From Carex sylvatica (taxonomy: Eukaryota > Streptophyta > Magnoliopsida > Poales > Cyperaceae), in contig CAXKVR010000045.1 in assembly GCA_964058845.1 (NCBI GenBank), forward strand, positions 248,001 through 312,000: a stretch of DNA of 64,000 nt, read 5' to 3'. Position numbers and translations under genes: made by a program. Below the pieces are notes generated by a model. The model made no database searches. It worked only from the letters and a program-made list of their open reading frames with translations, and was not told where the DNA came from. Shown here in pieces: positions 1 through 12,600 of this stretch (position 1 is its first letter; the number at the start of each line of letters is the position of its first letter).

Positions 1-1941
1 ATCAACTTTTTACAGTCTTATTCAAAATAATTATGAATTGAGAAAAATATTAAACAGACCACATCATAATTTTGTCCTTGGCATGAATACAAATTGAACC
101 ACAGAATTATGAATTACAGCTTCGTCCATGGCGTGAATACAAAATCATCACAGAGTTAAGAATTCCATAAATTGCAAGTTTTGGTTTTCACAGGGAAACT
201 AGGAGAAACTTAAATACAAAATGGAACATTCATTAAGCTAGCAAGAATAAAAGCGTAAAACATGAATATTTCAACTCACGGAAACAGACTTAAAAGGAGC
301 TCACGGTTATTTGCGCAGAGCCTCTTCCCTCTGCGCAGACAAATGCTGCGTGGATGGTAATTTTGGGATTTTTCAGAAATCAATGGTAAGTTTAAAATTT
401 CAAAATAATAAGATGTTAACTAAAAAAATTCCACTTAGCAATTTTTATCGTGTATACATTAGAATTTTTAAAAATGTTTTTGTGGTTCGACATCCTCATA
501 AATGCTAAATAATGTCACATATTATACACTTTACATTTCAGCCTTCAATCTAAATTTTCTGATACCATCTTGTCAACTCACATGGTGCTTACAACGGAAC
601 AGTATGTCTTTTTGCTGTTACTTAGATTAGTGGTTTTATTATTTTGCCTAACAAAACAGTAATAGTAGAGAAAAAAAAAACAGAAAGCAAATCTCCTGTC
701 TTATTACCGCAGTTGTCCCTGCAGCAAATCTGACTGCTTTATGAGCCTCGTCGATTTGGCATATTGGCTCAACCTCTCCAACTAAATAGGAAACAATCAG
801 CTGCATCATACAAACAGTGGAGCTCCAGGGTATTGCACTTCGAACTGCATGCAAGAGGACAGGCAACAAAAGAACTGCAGTATGCATCTGTTGCATTGCT
901 GGGTTAGCACCATTCTTCAATTTATTCAATCGAAATGTTTAATCTGATTGCACTTATGGAAGAGGACATTCAACAAAAGCTCTGGCATCTGTTTCCATTG
1001 TTGTGTTTGTACCGTTCTTCAATTATTTTATTGAAATGTTTAATCTTATTGAAGTTTATGATGACACTCTGTTCTGTCCGGATCTCGGATTGGAACCTTA
1101 CAGCTAAGAGTTGATACGACTTTACTGATGGAGACTTGCGATTACGTGTAAATATATTTATTGTTTAATGAAAATTATTAGTAGAGAATGGCTTGCTGTC
1201 TTAAAAAAAAATATAGTTTATCCGACTTTAGTGGCATAGATTGAAACTTTCTTAGGATGACTTACTTAAAATTGTCGTTGTGATTTACTTATTATTTGTA
1301 ATAATATCAAGAATTTTTCAAGTTCATTCAAATAGCCACATACATCTTCAGTCCTTTATTGCTCAAAAGGCTCGGCACAAAGACAAAAGGGGAGTTGTTG
1401 GGAATGGCGGATATGATAGGCAACATGCCCACAAATTTGAAGGAAATGATACCAACTCCTTTACTGAATCAGGAGGCACACATGGGCTCCAGCCTGCCTG
1501 AATAACTTGTCAGACTGGATCACAAACCATTGGCTCCTGTTGGACCCAACCGGCAGGTGGTCATGAAACTCTGGACCCAAGTTTCATTTCGAGTGTACCT
1601 AATTTGTTAGTTAACTACTACTTTCAGAATTCTTTGACAATATTCTCAATTTTATTCAGTGTACTTGGACTAAAGTTCTCTGAGGTATAGAGGTGTATTA
1701 TGCAATATTACATAATTTAAACGAGTTATATGCTGTGCTAAATATTCAGGAGGTGAAAAGAAGCTGCTCTTATTCTCTTGTAATTTTATTTTTAGCTGCT
1801 CTTAATGTATTAATACTTGAAAAGATTTTGCAATAACCATATTTTGCTAGATGTTTTGTACATGATACCGAACAAAAAAACAAACCAAAACTCATTAAAG
1901 AAGCACATACAAGCTTACCCACAAGAAGAAAAAACATTAAT
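1..1941. other. Region downstream of the CDC7-type gene; no supported gene
   Basis: No open frame here has recognisable homology. Two imperfect tandem duplications are visible: a unit of about 70 bp near 65-165, and a diverged unit of about 100 bp near 851-1055 built around 'acaaaaga' and 'cgaaatgtttaatct'. A minus-strand open frame at about 648-929 has balanced amino-acid composition and could be a relic exon, but its upstream half lies in the duplicated unit and I recognise no family. The 3' UTR and poly(A) site of the minus-strand kinase gene should lie just below 1942; I cannot place them. Confidence 0.5.
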
Positions 1942-4900
1942 TTACATAACATAATGCTTATGATCATTATTTAACAGAAGACTTGATCCAGGCTGGGATG
2001 ACTTTCTAAGCAGCCGCCGCCTTGAGAGGCTTTCATGGCATGGTGTAAAGAAACAATGTGTCATGGCTTCTTCAGCTGAGATGCGACACCTCGGGTTTAC
2101 AGTCAAGCACTTGTCAATTAGATCAAATAGAGAGTCTGGTATGGCCTCAATGAAGTCAGGCCGGCGTGAGTTGATTTCACACCAGTCTCTTAAGTTCACT
2201 GTCTGCACATATTGCACATCAAATAACTCCTAGAAAAGGTAAGTCGATGTCACAAACTAAGTTCAATAATAATATACTGCAAATATTGAACTGAAAGAAG
2301 CAAGAAACTAAAGTTTGACTATATGTGCTAGCACCAGACGTGAATGGTATGGTACAAGTTTATGCAAATTCTGCCAATTGTAAGCCCTAATAAACTTAAT
2401 TTAATTCATCCTAACCAATTGAGCCTTATTTTACACTTCACACTGAACAGCATAATTAGGTCTTATTTAGATGAAATAGCAGAATTTCAGCATCAGTTGC
2501 CTTAAATATGATCCAAAAAGAGCCCTTGATTGATCCTACACTTTGCAGTTAATTACTGAACAAGACAAGGAAAAAAGTTGCAAATAAAAGGGGTTTTGGT
2601 TAAACAGATATCTTTACCCGAATTACCAGTACAGTCATTATTTCCTTTTTTTTTTCAATAAGTCAAATATAGACAATTTTTACCTTGGGAAAGGAGGATT
2701 CACAGTTGTGTAACTTAGCTACTTCCCATAGATCTTCACTTCCTCTCAGCTTAGCAATTTCCTTTACGTTCCTGCTTTGTGTTAACAGCAAATTCAATCA
2801 GTAAAAGCCTACACTAATTAAAAATTCATGCTGGCAAAAGACATAGGAAACACCCCAAACAAACATCTGTTGTTTCTCATGACAGTCTCAACAATGAGAA
2901 GATATGTGGGATTGTTTTGGTATTCTTTGAGAAAACTACCGAGGGGTATACCTGGCACTTCCCAGGTCATAAAAGCATGCATGATATTTTAAGATTTTGT
3001 AGGTACAAAAAATAAATTGTTCTTTGCGCATATACTCTACAAACTTACTGCTCAGGATCGCCACCAAAGGGACATTTCCCAATAATCAAGTAAAGAAGGG
3101 TCACACCAGCTGACCATATATCCATCTTGCAACTTTGATGGAATGATTTGAAAAGAACCTGATAATATAAATCTTGAACTTTAATCTCAAGCACTATATG
3201 TCAAATGGCAATGGAGATTTCTTGACAAGTTTCAGAGAAGACAAACCTCTGGAGCACGAAATCCTTTTGTTCCTGCACAAGGACCTTCCTTCCTGTGCTT
3301 TCCCTCCCCTGAACCCATAAACCAGAGAGCGATACATAAATATACACATACATGCCCATTCATTCTCCTTTTATGTTTATTACATTCTTCTTTTCAAATC
3401 ATTTTTTGTGGACATTAGTGACATTAGTTACAGGTATTGACTCAGTAGAGACCTGTCTAAATAGCATAATCACAAACTAGCAAGAAGAGGTATGGCAACT
3501 TGGGAGCACACTAATAAACTTTGACATTAGTATGTTCTGTACAGACATGTCATTAAAATATTAGGGTGGCCTTCAATTTTGGCATAGAGGAGGGAGGGTT
3601 CTTGTACAAACTTCTCAGGAGAAAACACCAACCTTTGATCTTCTGCACTCCTGACCCTGCAACAGCAGCACCACCACAATACAAAGGCATGGGCGTAAAT
3701 ATGACAAGACTCCTGCCACTTTTGATTGGTGGGGCCGTCACTCTCTTCCTCTGAGGTGTCGGGCCCACCACTTCCTTGTTCGGGCTACTTTGTGTGGTAT
3801 CTTTTATATAGTGCACCAACTCCTTTCTCAACGATTGGTACATAATTGGCTGCTTTCGTCTCTCTTGTGAGGTTCTTGTGCTGGTTGGGTCTTTCATGGA
3901 GGTCACGCCTGACGCATCAGCTGTTTTCTGAGAGTAATGGCTTTTTTCATGTTTGTTTGCAACTTCTATTGGCTTTTCGGTTGACCTCTTCCTTTTCAAA
4001 CTTAGGTTTTGCTTTTCCTTGGTGTTGTTTGAGTTAGACTTAAGTGCAGAGAGATGAGCTGGATCTATTCTTGGTGCTGTGATCATGTAAATATCAAATT
4101 AATCAGCTTAAGGAACTTTGATATGGTATCATACAGAGCAATTAACTGTAAAATAAGCCCAATTAAGCGTACAACTAAGCACAATTCATCCCAAAATAAC
4201 ACTGGTTCCTGCCCCATGATGATATTGAGAAAAAAGAACATGGCTAAACATAACTATAGAGAAGACTGATTATAACCAAAATATATTTGCAAAACATATT
4301 AAAAACACTTTGGTCCTTGTGTCGGCTCCAACATGACTAGCATAACCAAACAAAATCTAAAGATAAAATATGGGATTGCACTTGAAGATAGATTGGAGTA
4401 CTTACCATTTCTCACAAATCTTTGGTGGAGATCCTGTGCACAAATGGGCAAAGGAAGTAAATAACAGACAATTTTTTTTTTTTTAATTATTAAGTTAAGG
4501 CTATATTTTGTGCAACTTACAATGGCTAGGTTGAAGTCAATGAGAAACCCCTTGTTCAATTTTCGAGAAAAGAGGAAATTGCCAGGCTTAACATCGCGAT
4601 GTGCAATCCCCTAGTGAAAACAGAAACTAGAACACTTAACTACAAAAATGAGGGAAACATTACTTTAGCAATGAAATTGGGGGACTATACCTGTTTATGC
4701 AAACTTGCTAGAGCTTGGAACAAACAGTAGCCGTACCAACGAAGTTCACGTACACTTATTTCCTTCTTTAAGATCTGGATGGATAACAAAAATATCTTAA
4801 ATCACACCAAGGAAAAACATTCATTTCTCATACCAAACATAGTAAATAAATTTTCCTAGAAATTGATTTTTTATTTTAATTAACATTTATTAGATGGAAA

Positions 4901-7756
4901 TTAGGAAGTATCACAGAATCAAATTTAAGAAGGGAAGAATACAAAATATTTAAAGAAAGTATCCACAGAATCAAATTTAGGAAGGGAAGGGTACAAATTA
5001 GTTCTGAGTAAATGGGAAAAAGGAAAAAAAATTGCCTCTGGTCTGTCATGATTAACATGCTCAAGAATAAAGCATTCAGAGTTGCCACTCTTAAATGAGT
5101 CTTCATACTTGATGACAAAGTTTCTACCTCTGAAATAAAGAAGAAATGACAAACAAAATATAAGGTCTCAGAAATGAGTAAGTAATTGCATAGAAGGGCA
5201 ATGGTGGTAGTCTATCAGTACCCAAATCGTTCCAGCATCTTCATCTCATTCTTGACATGATGGGAATTGGCATTTGGATGGGGACCTGATACAAAATGGC
5301 AAGTTTTCACATCTAAGTACAATTGTGAGTTGATATTTCAATTTTGTTACCTTGTTTATGAAATTAATAAGGATAACACTCTATCCTTGCTCTAGCAACA
5401 CCCCGTTTGCTTCGCAACCAGAACTCAAGACTATTTTATGTACCAACCATTAAAGTAAGGTAATGTTGAAGATTTGATCAGATAATTGAAACAGTACTTA
5501 ATGAGATATGGGGTAATTGAAATGGTACTTAATCAGATAATGATTTTAACAGAGAGTAAATTTGGTATAGCTCTACACATACATTTAACAGCAAATATTT
5601 TCCCATCTGATTTCCTCTTAGCCTTGTAAACAGTTCCGTAACCACCTATCAATAAGTACAATATCAGAGCAAATAAGATTAATCAGAGTACAATTTGAAA
5701 TGAAAAAAAAAATCCTTAGAAATTTCTTTCTTTACCTGAACCTTCTTCTTCTTCAATGGTAAAGTCTTTTAAGTTTGGCAGTGGCTTTGACTCTATTTCA
5801 CTCTACAAAATAAGCAATAAGCATTTAGAAAGGAGAGGATAATGGACCATATACAAGGTACATTCCACAAGATGTCTCGTTTTTCTTCCAAGGAAATTGT
5901 TGTAAAATGAGAAAGAAATGTTGTATTTAGTCAATAGATAACATAACATTGCTACCAGGGAAGTTATCATATGGTATTCCCCACATCTGTTATTAACCTC
6001 AATTTATTTTGATGAACCCACAGTGCAATTGGCCATAATCCCCCAATTTTATGTACACCAATTCATAATAGTAAATAATCTGACCTGTCAATTTATTTTG
6101 ATGAACCCACAGTACAATTGGCCTTAATCCCCCATTTTTTGTACACCAATTCATAATAGTAAAAAATCTGACCTGTAGATGGCACCAGAATTTACAATGA
6201 CAAAAGCTTAAAATAAGCAAAGAAACTCAGTACGGAGCTAACCTTTGAAGTCTTTGCAGCATGATTCGCATTAGTTTCATTGGGAAGCTTATTTCCAAAA
6301 GCAGCTCTATTTATACTTTTCTTCAAAGATAAGCAGTTACCAACCCTATTGCCCTGAATTTTCAAAGGATGGTCACAATGATGGTTAGAGCTTGGACTAG
6401 AACTTTTGATCTGTAGGAGAGGAATCTTGTACGGTGCAAGATGAGTCCCTCCATCCTAGGAAAATTGCCCAAGAAATTGAATAATTTTATAGTATAAAGG
6501 TAAAATTTCAAGTGTGCCCCTCAAAAACTTAGAAATTACTTATTTACCAATCTAAAATTCATAATATCATATTTACCTCTCTAAATTTAAAAAACTCACA
6601 AAGTACCCACCTATTGCTTTTTTTCTATTAACACTAAATTTAAATTTATAAAGTACACATTTTACTCTTTATTAAAAAAATTAAAATGTAGCTTGTTTAA
6701 TGGAAATGTTCAGTCTTCTAATTGGCCTATTATGAAGACAAATGGTTCATTTTTTTTTGAAGGTTAGCAGCAATCAAATTTTTCATTCATACTTGTGACA
6801 TGCACACCATCATATGTTTGAATGCCACTGCATACACATCACAAATAGAGAAATGAGTCATTTTCCCTCAAAAATCGACCAATTAGAAGACTAAGCATTT
6901 GTGTTACACATACTACATATTTTTAATTTCTAATAAAGGGTAAAATGGGAACTTTACAAATTTAAAATGGGTTTTAATAGAAAAAAACACTAGATTGGGT
7001 AAATTTATGAGTTTTTTAAATTTAGAGGGGTAAATATGATATTATGTATTTTAGAGGGGGGAATACATAATTTCGAGGGGTATGTATGAAATTACTCCTT
7101 CATAAAATAAGCCACCAAATGTAATGTAAGTCTGACTGGTAGGAATTTCCGTGATAAGTTGAAGTAAAAATCAAATTACCTCTTTTTCTGACTTGTCAGC
7201 TATACTTGTATCTACTGGCGTAATAAATTTGTGTTCATCTTTCTCCGATTCCACATCTGCTGTCCATAGCACAAATTATACTGAATACTTTAATCTTATA
7301 AGAACACTTTCGTAAGAAAAGAAAAGGCATTTTGAAAGAAAAGATTGCCAAAAGAAAAGGAATCTTGCCTCTTTCACATCCGATCAGACGTCTCCGCTTT
7401 GTACCTGGCATCATACACTCGTAACCTCTCGCCTTTCTCTTCCTTGAGTATACCAATCCGACCTGGCTCCTCCCATTTTCACAAACCCTAGCGCCAGTAC
7501 TCAAAGGTGAAGAAACCGTCGAATTAGACCAATATCGGAGAAAACAACTGAGCGCACTTCCCGACACAGTGATAAAACCATCGGCAGTGAGAAACAACGG
7601 GGATCCGTAGATCTGACAGAGAGATTCGATTAAATGAGGATCGGTACCCAGTTCCAGTGACCGAGCCGGACGGCCAAGGCGGAGGAGTACGGTAAGAACA
7701 TACCACGCCCGTTCGATATGCTGAGGGAGGAGATCGGACGGTGGGAGAGCTCGCAT
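1942..7756 (-). CDS. CDC7: CDC7-type serine/threonine protein kinase, 15 coding exons
   Basis: Catalytic subunit of the Dbf4-dependent kinase family, which phosphorylates MCM helicase in the nucleus to fire replication origins. Exons (minus strand, 5' to 3'): 7369-7756, 7180-7259, 6243-6455, 5736-5802, 5583-5645, 5222-5285, 5036-5129, 4691-4774, 4521-4610, 4406-4433, 3633-4076, 3247-3308, 3049-3158, 2684-2771, 1942-2229. Every junction keeps phase and yields 720 residues. Visible landmarks: N-terminal plant-type LLRLGRPAR segment, glycine loop GSGGYGTVY (248-256), ATP lysine K270, probable helix-C E284, catalytic loop HRDVKPGNF (355-363, D357), DFN (376-378) replacing DFG, a CDC7-type insert of about 165 residues, then AGTKGFRAPE ending at 559. 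The last exon carries the QTVNLRDWCEINSRRPDF block. Intron 7 starts with GC. Intron 1 has a GC donor or an in-frame GT donor 9 nt upstream, and a tandem acceptor (7256 or 7259). Splicing is by eye; a transcript would settle it. Confidence 0.93.
5999..6176. repeat. 89-bp tandem duplication inside intron 3 of the kinase gene
   Basis: Two adjacent copies (5999-6087 and 6088-6176) both start 'tcaatttattttgatgaacc' and end 'tctgacctgt', with only a few differences. It is noncoding and lies between exons 6243-6455 and 5736-5802. Confidence 0.9.
6497..7100. mobile_element. Foldback MITE-like element in intron 2 of the kinase gene
   Basis: The two halves are long imperfect inverted repeats. The left end reads 'aaggtaaaatttcaagtg' followed by 'tgcccctcaaaaac'; the right end read in reverse gives 'aaggagtaatttcatacata' followed by 'cccctcg'. 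Inner matching segments include 'tcatatttacc' with 'ggtaaatatgat', and 'cttctaattgg' with 'ccaattagaag'. No coding frame and no clear target duplication were found, so the superfamily is open. It fills most of intron 2. Confidence 0.65.
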
Positions 7757-7835
7757 GGTGAACGCTAGGGTTTATTCTTGGCAAATCTTGTCCTTGAGTG
7801 TTTAGATCGAAGAAGGAAAAAGGAAGGGAAGATAA

Positions 7836-7843
7836 GCGGGAAA
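7836..7843 (-). promoter_or_regulatory. E2F-type site upstream of the kinase gene
   Basis: GCGGGAAA on the plus strand (TTTCCCGC on the gene strand) matches the plant E2F consensus TTTSSCGS exactly, about 80 bp upstream of the start codon. E2F control fits an S-phase kinase. A second copy lies at 7887-7894. Confidence 0.6.
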
Positions 7844-7875
7844 ATGGACACTGATCTAATGGGACGAGTTTTAGG

Positions 7876-7881
7876 CACGTG
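7876..7881. promoter_or_regulatory. G-box CACGTG upstream of the kinase gene
   Basis: A perfect CACGTG hexamer (bZIP/bHLH target class) sits between the two E2F-type sites. Function is inferred only from motif and position. Confidence 0.45.
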
Positions 7882-7886
7882 ACTCT

Positions 7887-7894
7887 TTTCCCGC
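7887..7894 (+). promoter_or_regulatory. Second E2F-type site upstream of the kinase gene
   Basis: TTTCCCGC, a perfect TTTSSCGS match about 130 bp upstream of the start codon, opposite in orientation to the copy at 7836-7843. A weaker ACGGGAAAA lies near 7925. Confidence 0.6.
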
Positions 7895-9413
7895 TTAAAA
7901 TTTGGAAAAGGGAGTGTGTGTGTGACGGGAAAATTTACGAATTGACCTACCTGGCTACCTTTTAAAAGAAACGAACAAAATACTTCGGATACGTTTAGAT
8001 GAAACAGAGAATATAGAAAAAAAAAAAATTAATTTTAAATTTAAAAATAGTAACTAATTTAATTTTTAATTAGATTAATAAAATAGCAAGCTAATTCATA
8101 TAAGACAAATAAAAAAAAGTGAATTAGTGTTATTCTTGCTCCATTCAAAAATTGAATAGCTCACAAAATAGTGATATTTTTGGATCAATGTTATTCTTAT
8201 TCCATCCAAATGCATCTGAATTCATTTATAATAACTTTGATAAAATAATCTTGTGAGACCCACTTAGTTAAAAAAAAATTCTTTCAATTTACTCTATTTT
8301 TTTGTCTCTTCACCTCTTTCAAAATTTTGATCCCTCTAGCGCACTTTCTCCATCTTCAGTATACCTCCTGACTTTGGCTTTGCACCTCAGTCTCTGTCCC
8401 AACTTTTTTTTTGACTTACCCCGCTCTCTTCTCCGAACATTGACTCTCCACTCATCAAGTTTTCTCTCTGCTTGTCAGGTTCGTCCTAGTTCAACTCCGC
8501 CCTCAGCAGAGGTATGACTTCGCCTCTCTATCAAAAAATTGATTTATTGCTAGTAAGGTTGTGCTCCACAAATCCACACAGAGAGGAACGGAAAGGAAGA
8601 GGAAGGAAGGAGGCAGCTGTCGTTCCCCTCGCTACAGTAATTTTTACATCTCGATTTGAGAGGTAAAAATTTGGAGGATTTGTATGAGCGTTACACTCGC
8701 TACAGTAGCATCTCTCCTTCTTTCCCTCTCCGTTTTTGAACTTCTGAAGCGAGTGAACGGTGAAGGCAGCCCGCGTTCATCTCCTCTTCTCTTTTAATAA
8801 AGGGTCATCTACCTCTCTCCAGAGCACAGCGTAAGGGAAAACACTAGTGCTAGAAATTTCACTTTAATTTTTTATCTGGATCGAAGAATTCACCTTAAAA
8901 TGAGAAAAATGTTTGAAGTTTGATATATATATAAGAAATAGAAACTGAGCGGTTATAGAAACGAAGCTTATTTGAAGTTTGAAAAATTCCCCTCTAATTC
9001 AATATTTTCAATGTCGATGGCATTTTTTAGAATTAATTTGGGGAACTTAATGAAAATATAAAATGATGAATTTGTGTTTAAATGGTCCAGAGAATTAATG
9101 GTGAAACCTTTGTAAATAGCTTTTTTGAAAAGTTTGAGACTGATTATAATTTTTTGAGTTTTTTATTAAGAATTAATCATAATTCATTTTAATAATTCAT
9201 TACATCATATTTGTTTATTTTATATTCAGCTTATAATCATAACTCATTTCAATAATTCATTACATCATATTTGTTTTGTTTTAAATTACTTACATAGCAT
9301 ATATGCTAATTGAGTTTTTTTATTACATATAGGATCATGGATGATTCACTCGACCAATTTAAACTTGCTACAAAATAACATTCTGTTAGATGATACGGTA
9401 TCGTTTTGATGGT
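7895..9413. other. Intergenic, no supported gene
   Basis: AT-rich sequence with pyrimidine-rich stretches around 8280-8520 and 8700-8800 and two similar 'aattcattacatcatatttgtt' tracts near 9200 and 9258. Open frames here are short and low-complexity. I see no exon, RNA gene or clear transposon. Confidence 0.5.
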
Positions 9414-9416
9414 CTA

Positions 9417-9657
9417 GGCCATGTTTGGTTGTGGAGTAAGAGGTGGAGTAAATTCCTTACTTCACGGTTAAGGAGCCAAACAATGAGTAAAATAGAAGGA
9501 GTAAGATGGAGTAAGAGGTGAGCTAAACCGGAGTAACTTACTCCACCTAGAGAGGTGGTTTAGCTTACTCCACCAAATATGATTAACTTACTCCACACCT
9601 TAGCTTGGAATAAGCAATTTACTCCGGTTTAAAGTTACTCCACAACCAAACATGACC
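9417..9657. mobile_element. Tourist-like (PIF/Harbinger) MITE
   Basis: The termini are inverted repeats of about 24 bp: left 'ggccatgtttggttgtggag' followed by 'taa', right 'ttactccacaaccaaacatg' followed by 'acc'. The start resembles the Tourist consensus (GG, then a TGTTTGG core). A CTA triplet flanks both sides (9414-9416 and 9658-9660), fitting a 3-bp target duplication. The body folds back on itself and has no coding frame. Confidence 0.75.
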
Positions 9658-9660
9658 CTA

Positions 9661-12600
9661 GTGATTAAAGTCTTAAAGAGATAGAAGTTGGAAATGATGG
9701 TTGTCTAGAGGTTGAAAATGATCATGTTGATAAAGAGATAGAAATTGAAAATGATGGTGGTCTAACAGTGAATTTGTAAATAACCCGATGTCTTTGAATA
9801 CTGACAAATCTTGGTTGGCAACATACAAGATCGTAGACTTGGCTAACAAGAATCAATTTGCCACGCAAGACCCTGCAAATACAAATAGGGACTAAAAATG
9901 GCTAATATTTTCTGATAAAAAGGCTTTATCGAGGGCACTTAAAGAGTGACACATCACCCACTTTGTTCAAATGAAAGTAAAGAAGTCTAAGGCTTGCCGC
10001 TATACTTGTGTTTGTGTTGAAAGTAATTGTCGTTGGAGGTTGCACGCACACAGATCGAAAGGAGCTACGTTTTTTTTTGGTTAGTCAATACAACGAGTCG
10101 CATAATTGTGTTATTCCAATTGGTAACAGCATGCACCGAAATTGCACATCTGCTTTAATTTGTGAGAAAATACTTCCATCAATGAGGTCATCATTATCAA
10201 TGAGTGTAAAAGAAATTTGGCTCAAGATTAAGGATGATTAGAAAACATATATCAATTCTGATTTAGCATGAAAGGCACGTAGTAGAGCATTGAAAATTAT
10301 ATACGGTGATATCTCCATATTATATCTAAATTATGGCCCTAATTTACACTGAAACCTGTGCTTTAAAGCCTATGAATGTGGACTTTTTACTTGTATTTCG
10401 ATGAAATGTGGTACTGCTATGCTTTGTTTGGTATTTTGCAGGAAAAAGGACGAAAAACTGCATCTGACTACTTTTCATACGGTCCGTATGACATTCTGTA
10501 CAGACCGTACAAGATCTGCCCAACCACACGGAAGGATCCACAACAGAGGCACAAAGTCTCCAAGTCAAAGCCCAGGCATACGGTCCGTACCGGATCCCGT
10601 ACGGACCGTACAACGCTGATTCGAAAAATCCAGCTGGAATCTGAAATGAGCATGATTTGAGGGGCTAAAAAGGAAACCCCTGGAAGCGTGATCTGAGGCA
10701 TTAAAGGAGATATTCCACAGCAGGAAAGAAAATAAAAAGGAAAGAAATCAATGAATGAAAAAAAGAACTTTCCATCATCTTTCTAGGTTGCTGGGGGGAG
10801 AAGGAAAAGGAGAAGAGAAGGGAAGAACGCGAGTTTGTAACGGATCTTCGGATTTTTCCACTGTTTTTTATCATGAACTCTTTTATTTCTTGTTATTTGT
10901 GTTATCTCGTGAACATGAGTAGCTAATTTACTTTGTTTCTAGGGGTAAGATGTAGTTTCTAGTTTTGTTTTGTTTGTATGCTACTTGGATCTTGTGTTGA
11001 ATGCTTTGTTTTTACTTTGTTGTGTAGTATTTTTATTGCTTTATTTGTGCTTGCTTGAATTGATTAGTCATCCAGTTAGATGAATGCGCACATCTAAGTG
11101 TTAGGAGCCAAGTCTATAACATTTATTCCAACCGAATAAAGTATATGAAGTAGGGTGAAACCAAGGAGTACCCGAAAGGCGAAACTTTCCTTGAGGCGAA
11201 AGCTCTTGGATACTTTTAGTAAACTAACAAGTAACTTAGATAAATTAGGCCAAAATGCGAAAGTTAAGGTTTAACGCATCTAAGAGGGAAGTATTTGAGT
11301 CCGGTAATCGGGTATTAGGCCAAAATACGAAAGTTGAGGTTAGGTATCTAGATCTGGTCGAAAGAAACCCTAAACATAGTATCAACACAGAAAACAGTAG
11401 CTGCAGCATCAACTTGAGGTCCCATACTGACTGTACGGGAATCTGTACGGGCCGTATGCCTCGATGCTGAACAGAAATGAAATCTGAACCCTGGAAACGC
11501 CCTTTTATCAATTGAAAACAACTTTAATTATCTTTTATTGTCTTTTAAACTTGTCATAAATCAGTAGAATTGTTAGAACTAAACCCAAACCAATATCTCT
11601 CACTTCTAGAATCTTAAGTGATTTTAGGATAAGTCCAGTTTTTTTTCTTCCGTCCTTGTGGATCGATACTTGAGCATACTCAACGATAGGATAGTACACT
11701 TGCTATCTGAATTGACAGAGTATAACAAAGGTTTAAAAAGTATAGCTTGCTATACCGAAACTTTGTAGCATATATTCTGTGCGATCATACGGTAGTTGGA
11801 AAAAGTCTTTTTCTGATCTACCAAGGTACTTAAAAATGGTGCAAGCTTCCCTGGATAGCAAAAGGCATACAACAATTTAATTAGGCGAGTCTTTTGGGCC
11901 TTTTTGATAGAGGACTGGAAATATTGTCGACCGGTGGTAAGTGTCGATGGCACTCATTTGTATGGTAAATATGAGGAATGTGCTTTAATTGCTACGAGTA
12001 TTGATGCTAATGGGGGGGGCTTTATCCAATAGCTTTTGCAATTTGTGATAAAGAAAATAGAGATAATTGGAAATAGTTTTTTCACTCCTTGAGATAGTTT
12101 GTTACACGCGAAAGTAAGGTTTGCATCATATATGACCATTTTTCTAGTAATAAAGAGGTGGTATGTAGTGTATTTACTTCCAATGACAGTCATGCTCATC
12201 ATTGATGTTTGCGCCACATAAAGGCTAAGCTTAAGAAGGCAGATGTTACAGATAAAGTAGTATTGGATAAGTTTTATAAAAATGGTGAAAATAATATTTG
12301 TAAAATTATCTTGTATTTGTTCCAATTTAATGTACAAGTATTGAAATTTATTTAATGTTTAAAAATAAGGTCGGATTTTTTCATCCATAGACTAGATATG
12401 GTTTACATATATTCTATAAATATCGTATCCTATACGAAAATTTTGACCACAAACTTAATAAAATCTCATATAGATAGAATCTTTTTTAGAATTATTTAGG
12501 ATAAATTTTGTGAGGTATCATTAAACTTTATCTTTTGTCACAAATTGAAATCAAGTTTATTTTATTCTTATTTTGAGTACGAGATTGCTTGGAAATAGAT

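Noticed and set aside
8302..8517. 71-codon Ser/Leu-rich frame upstream of the kinase
   Set aside because: Composition follows a pyrimidine-rich tract; no family, no splice context.
10477..10611. Regular short palindromes suggesting a CRISPR-like array
   Set aside because: Nuclear plant DNA, no constant repeat with unique spacers, and location is LTR promoter sequence.
10344..10701. Four overlapping frames of 70-95 codons on both strands
   Set aside because: They fall inside a solo LTR and arise from stop-poor dyad sequence.
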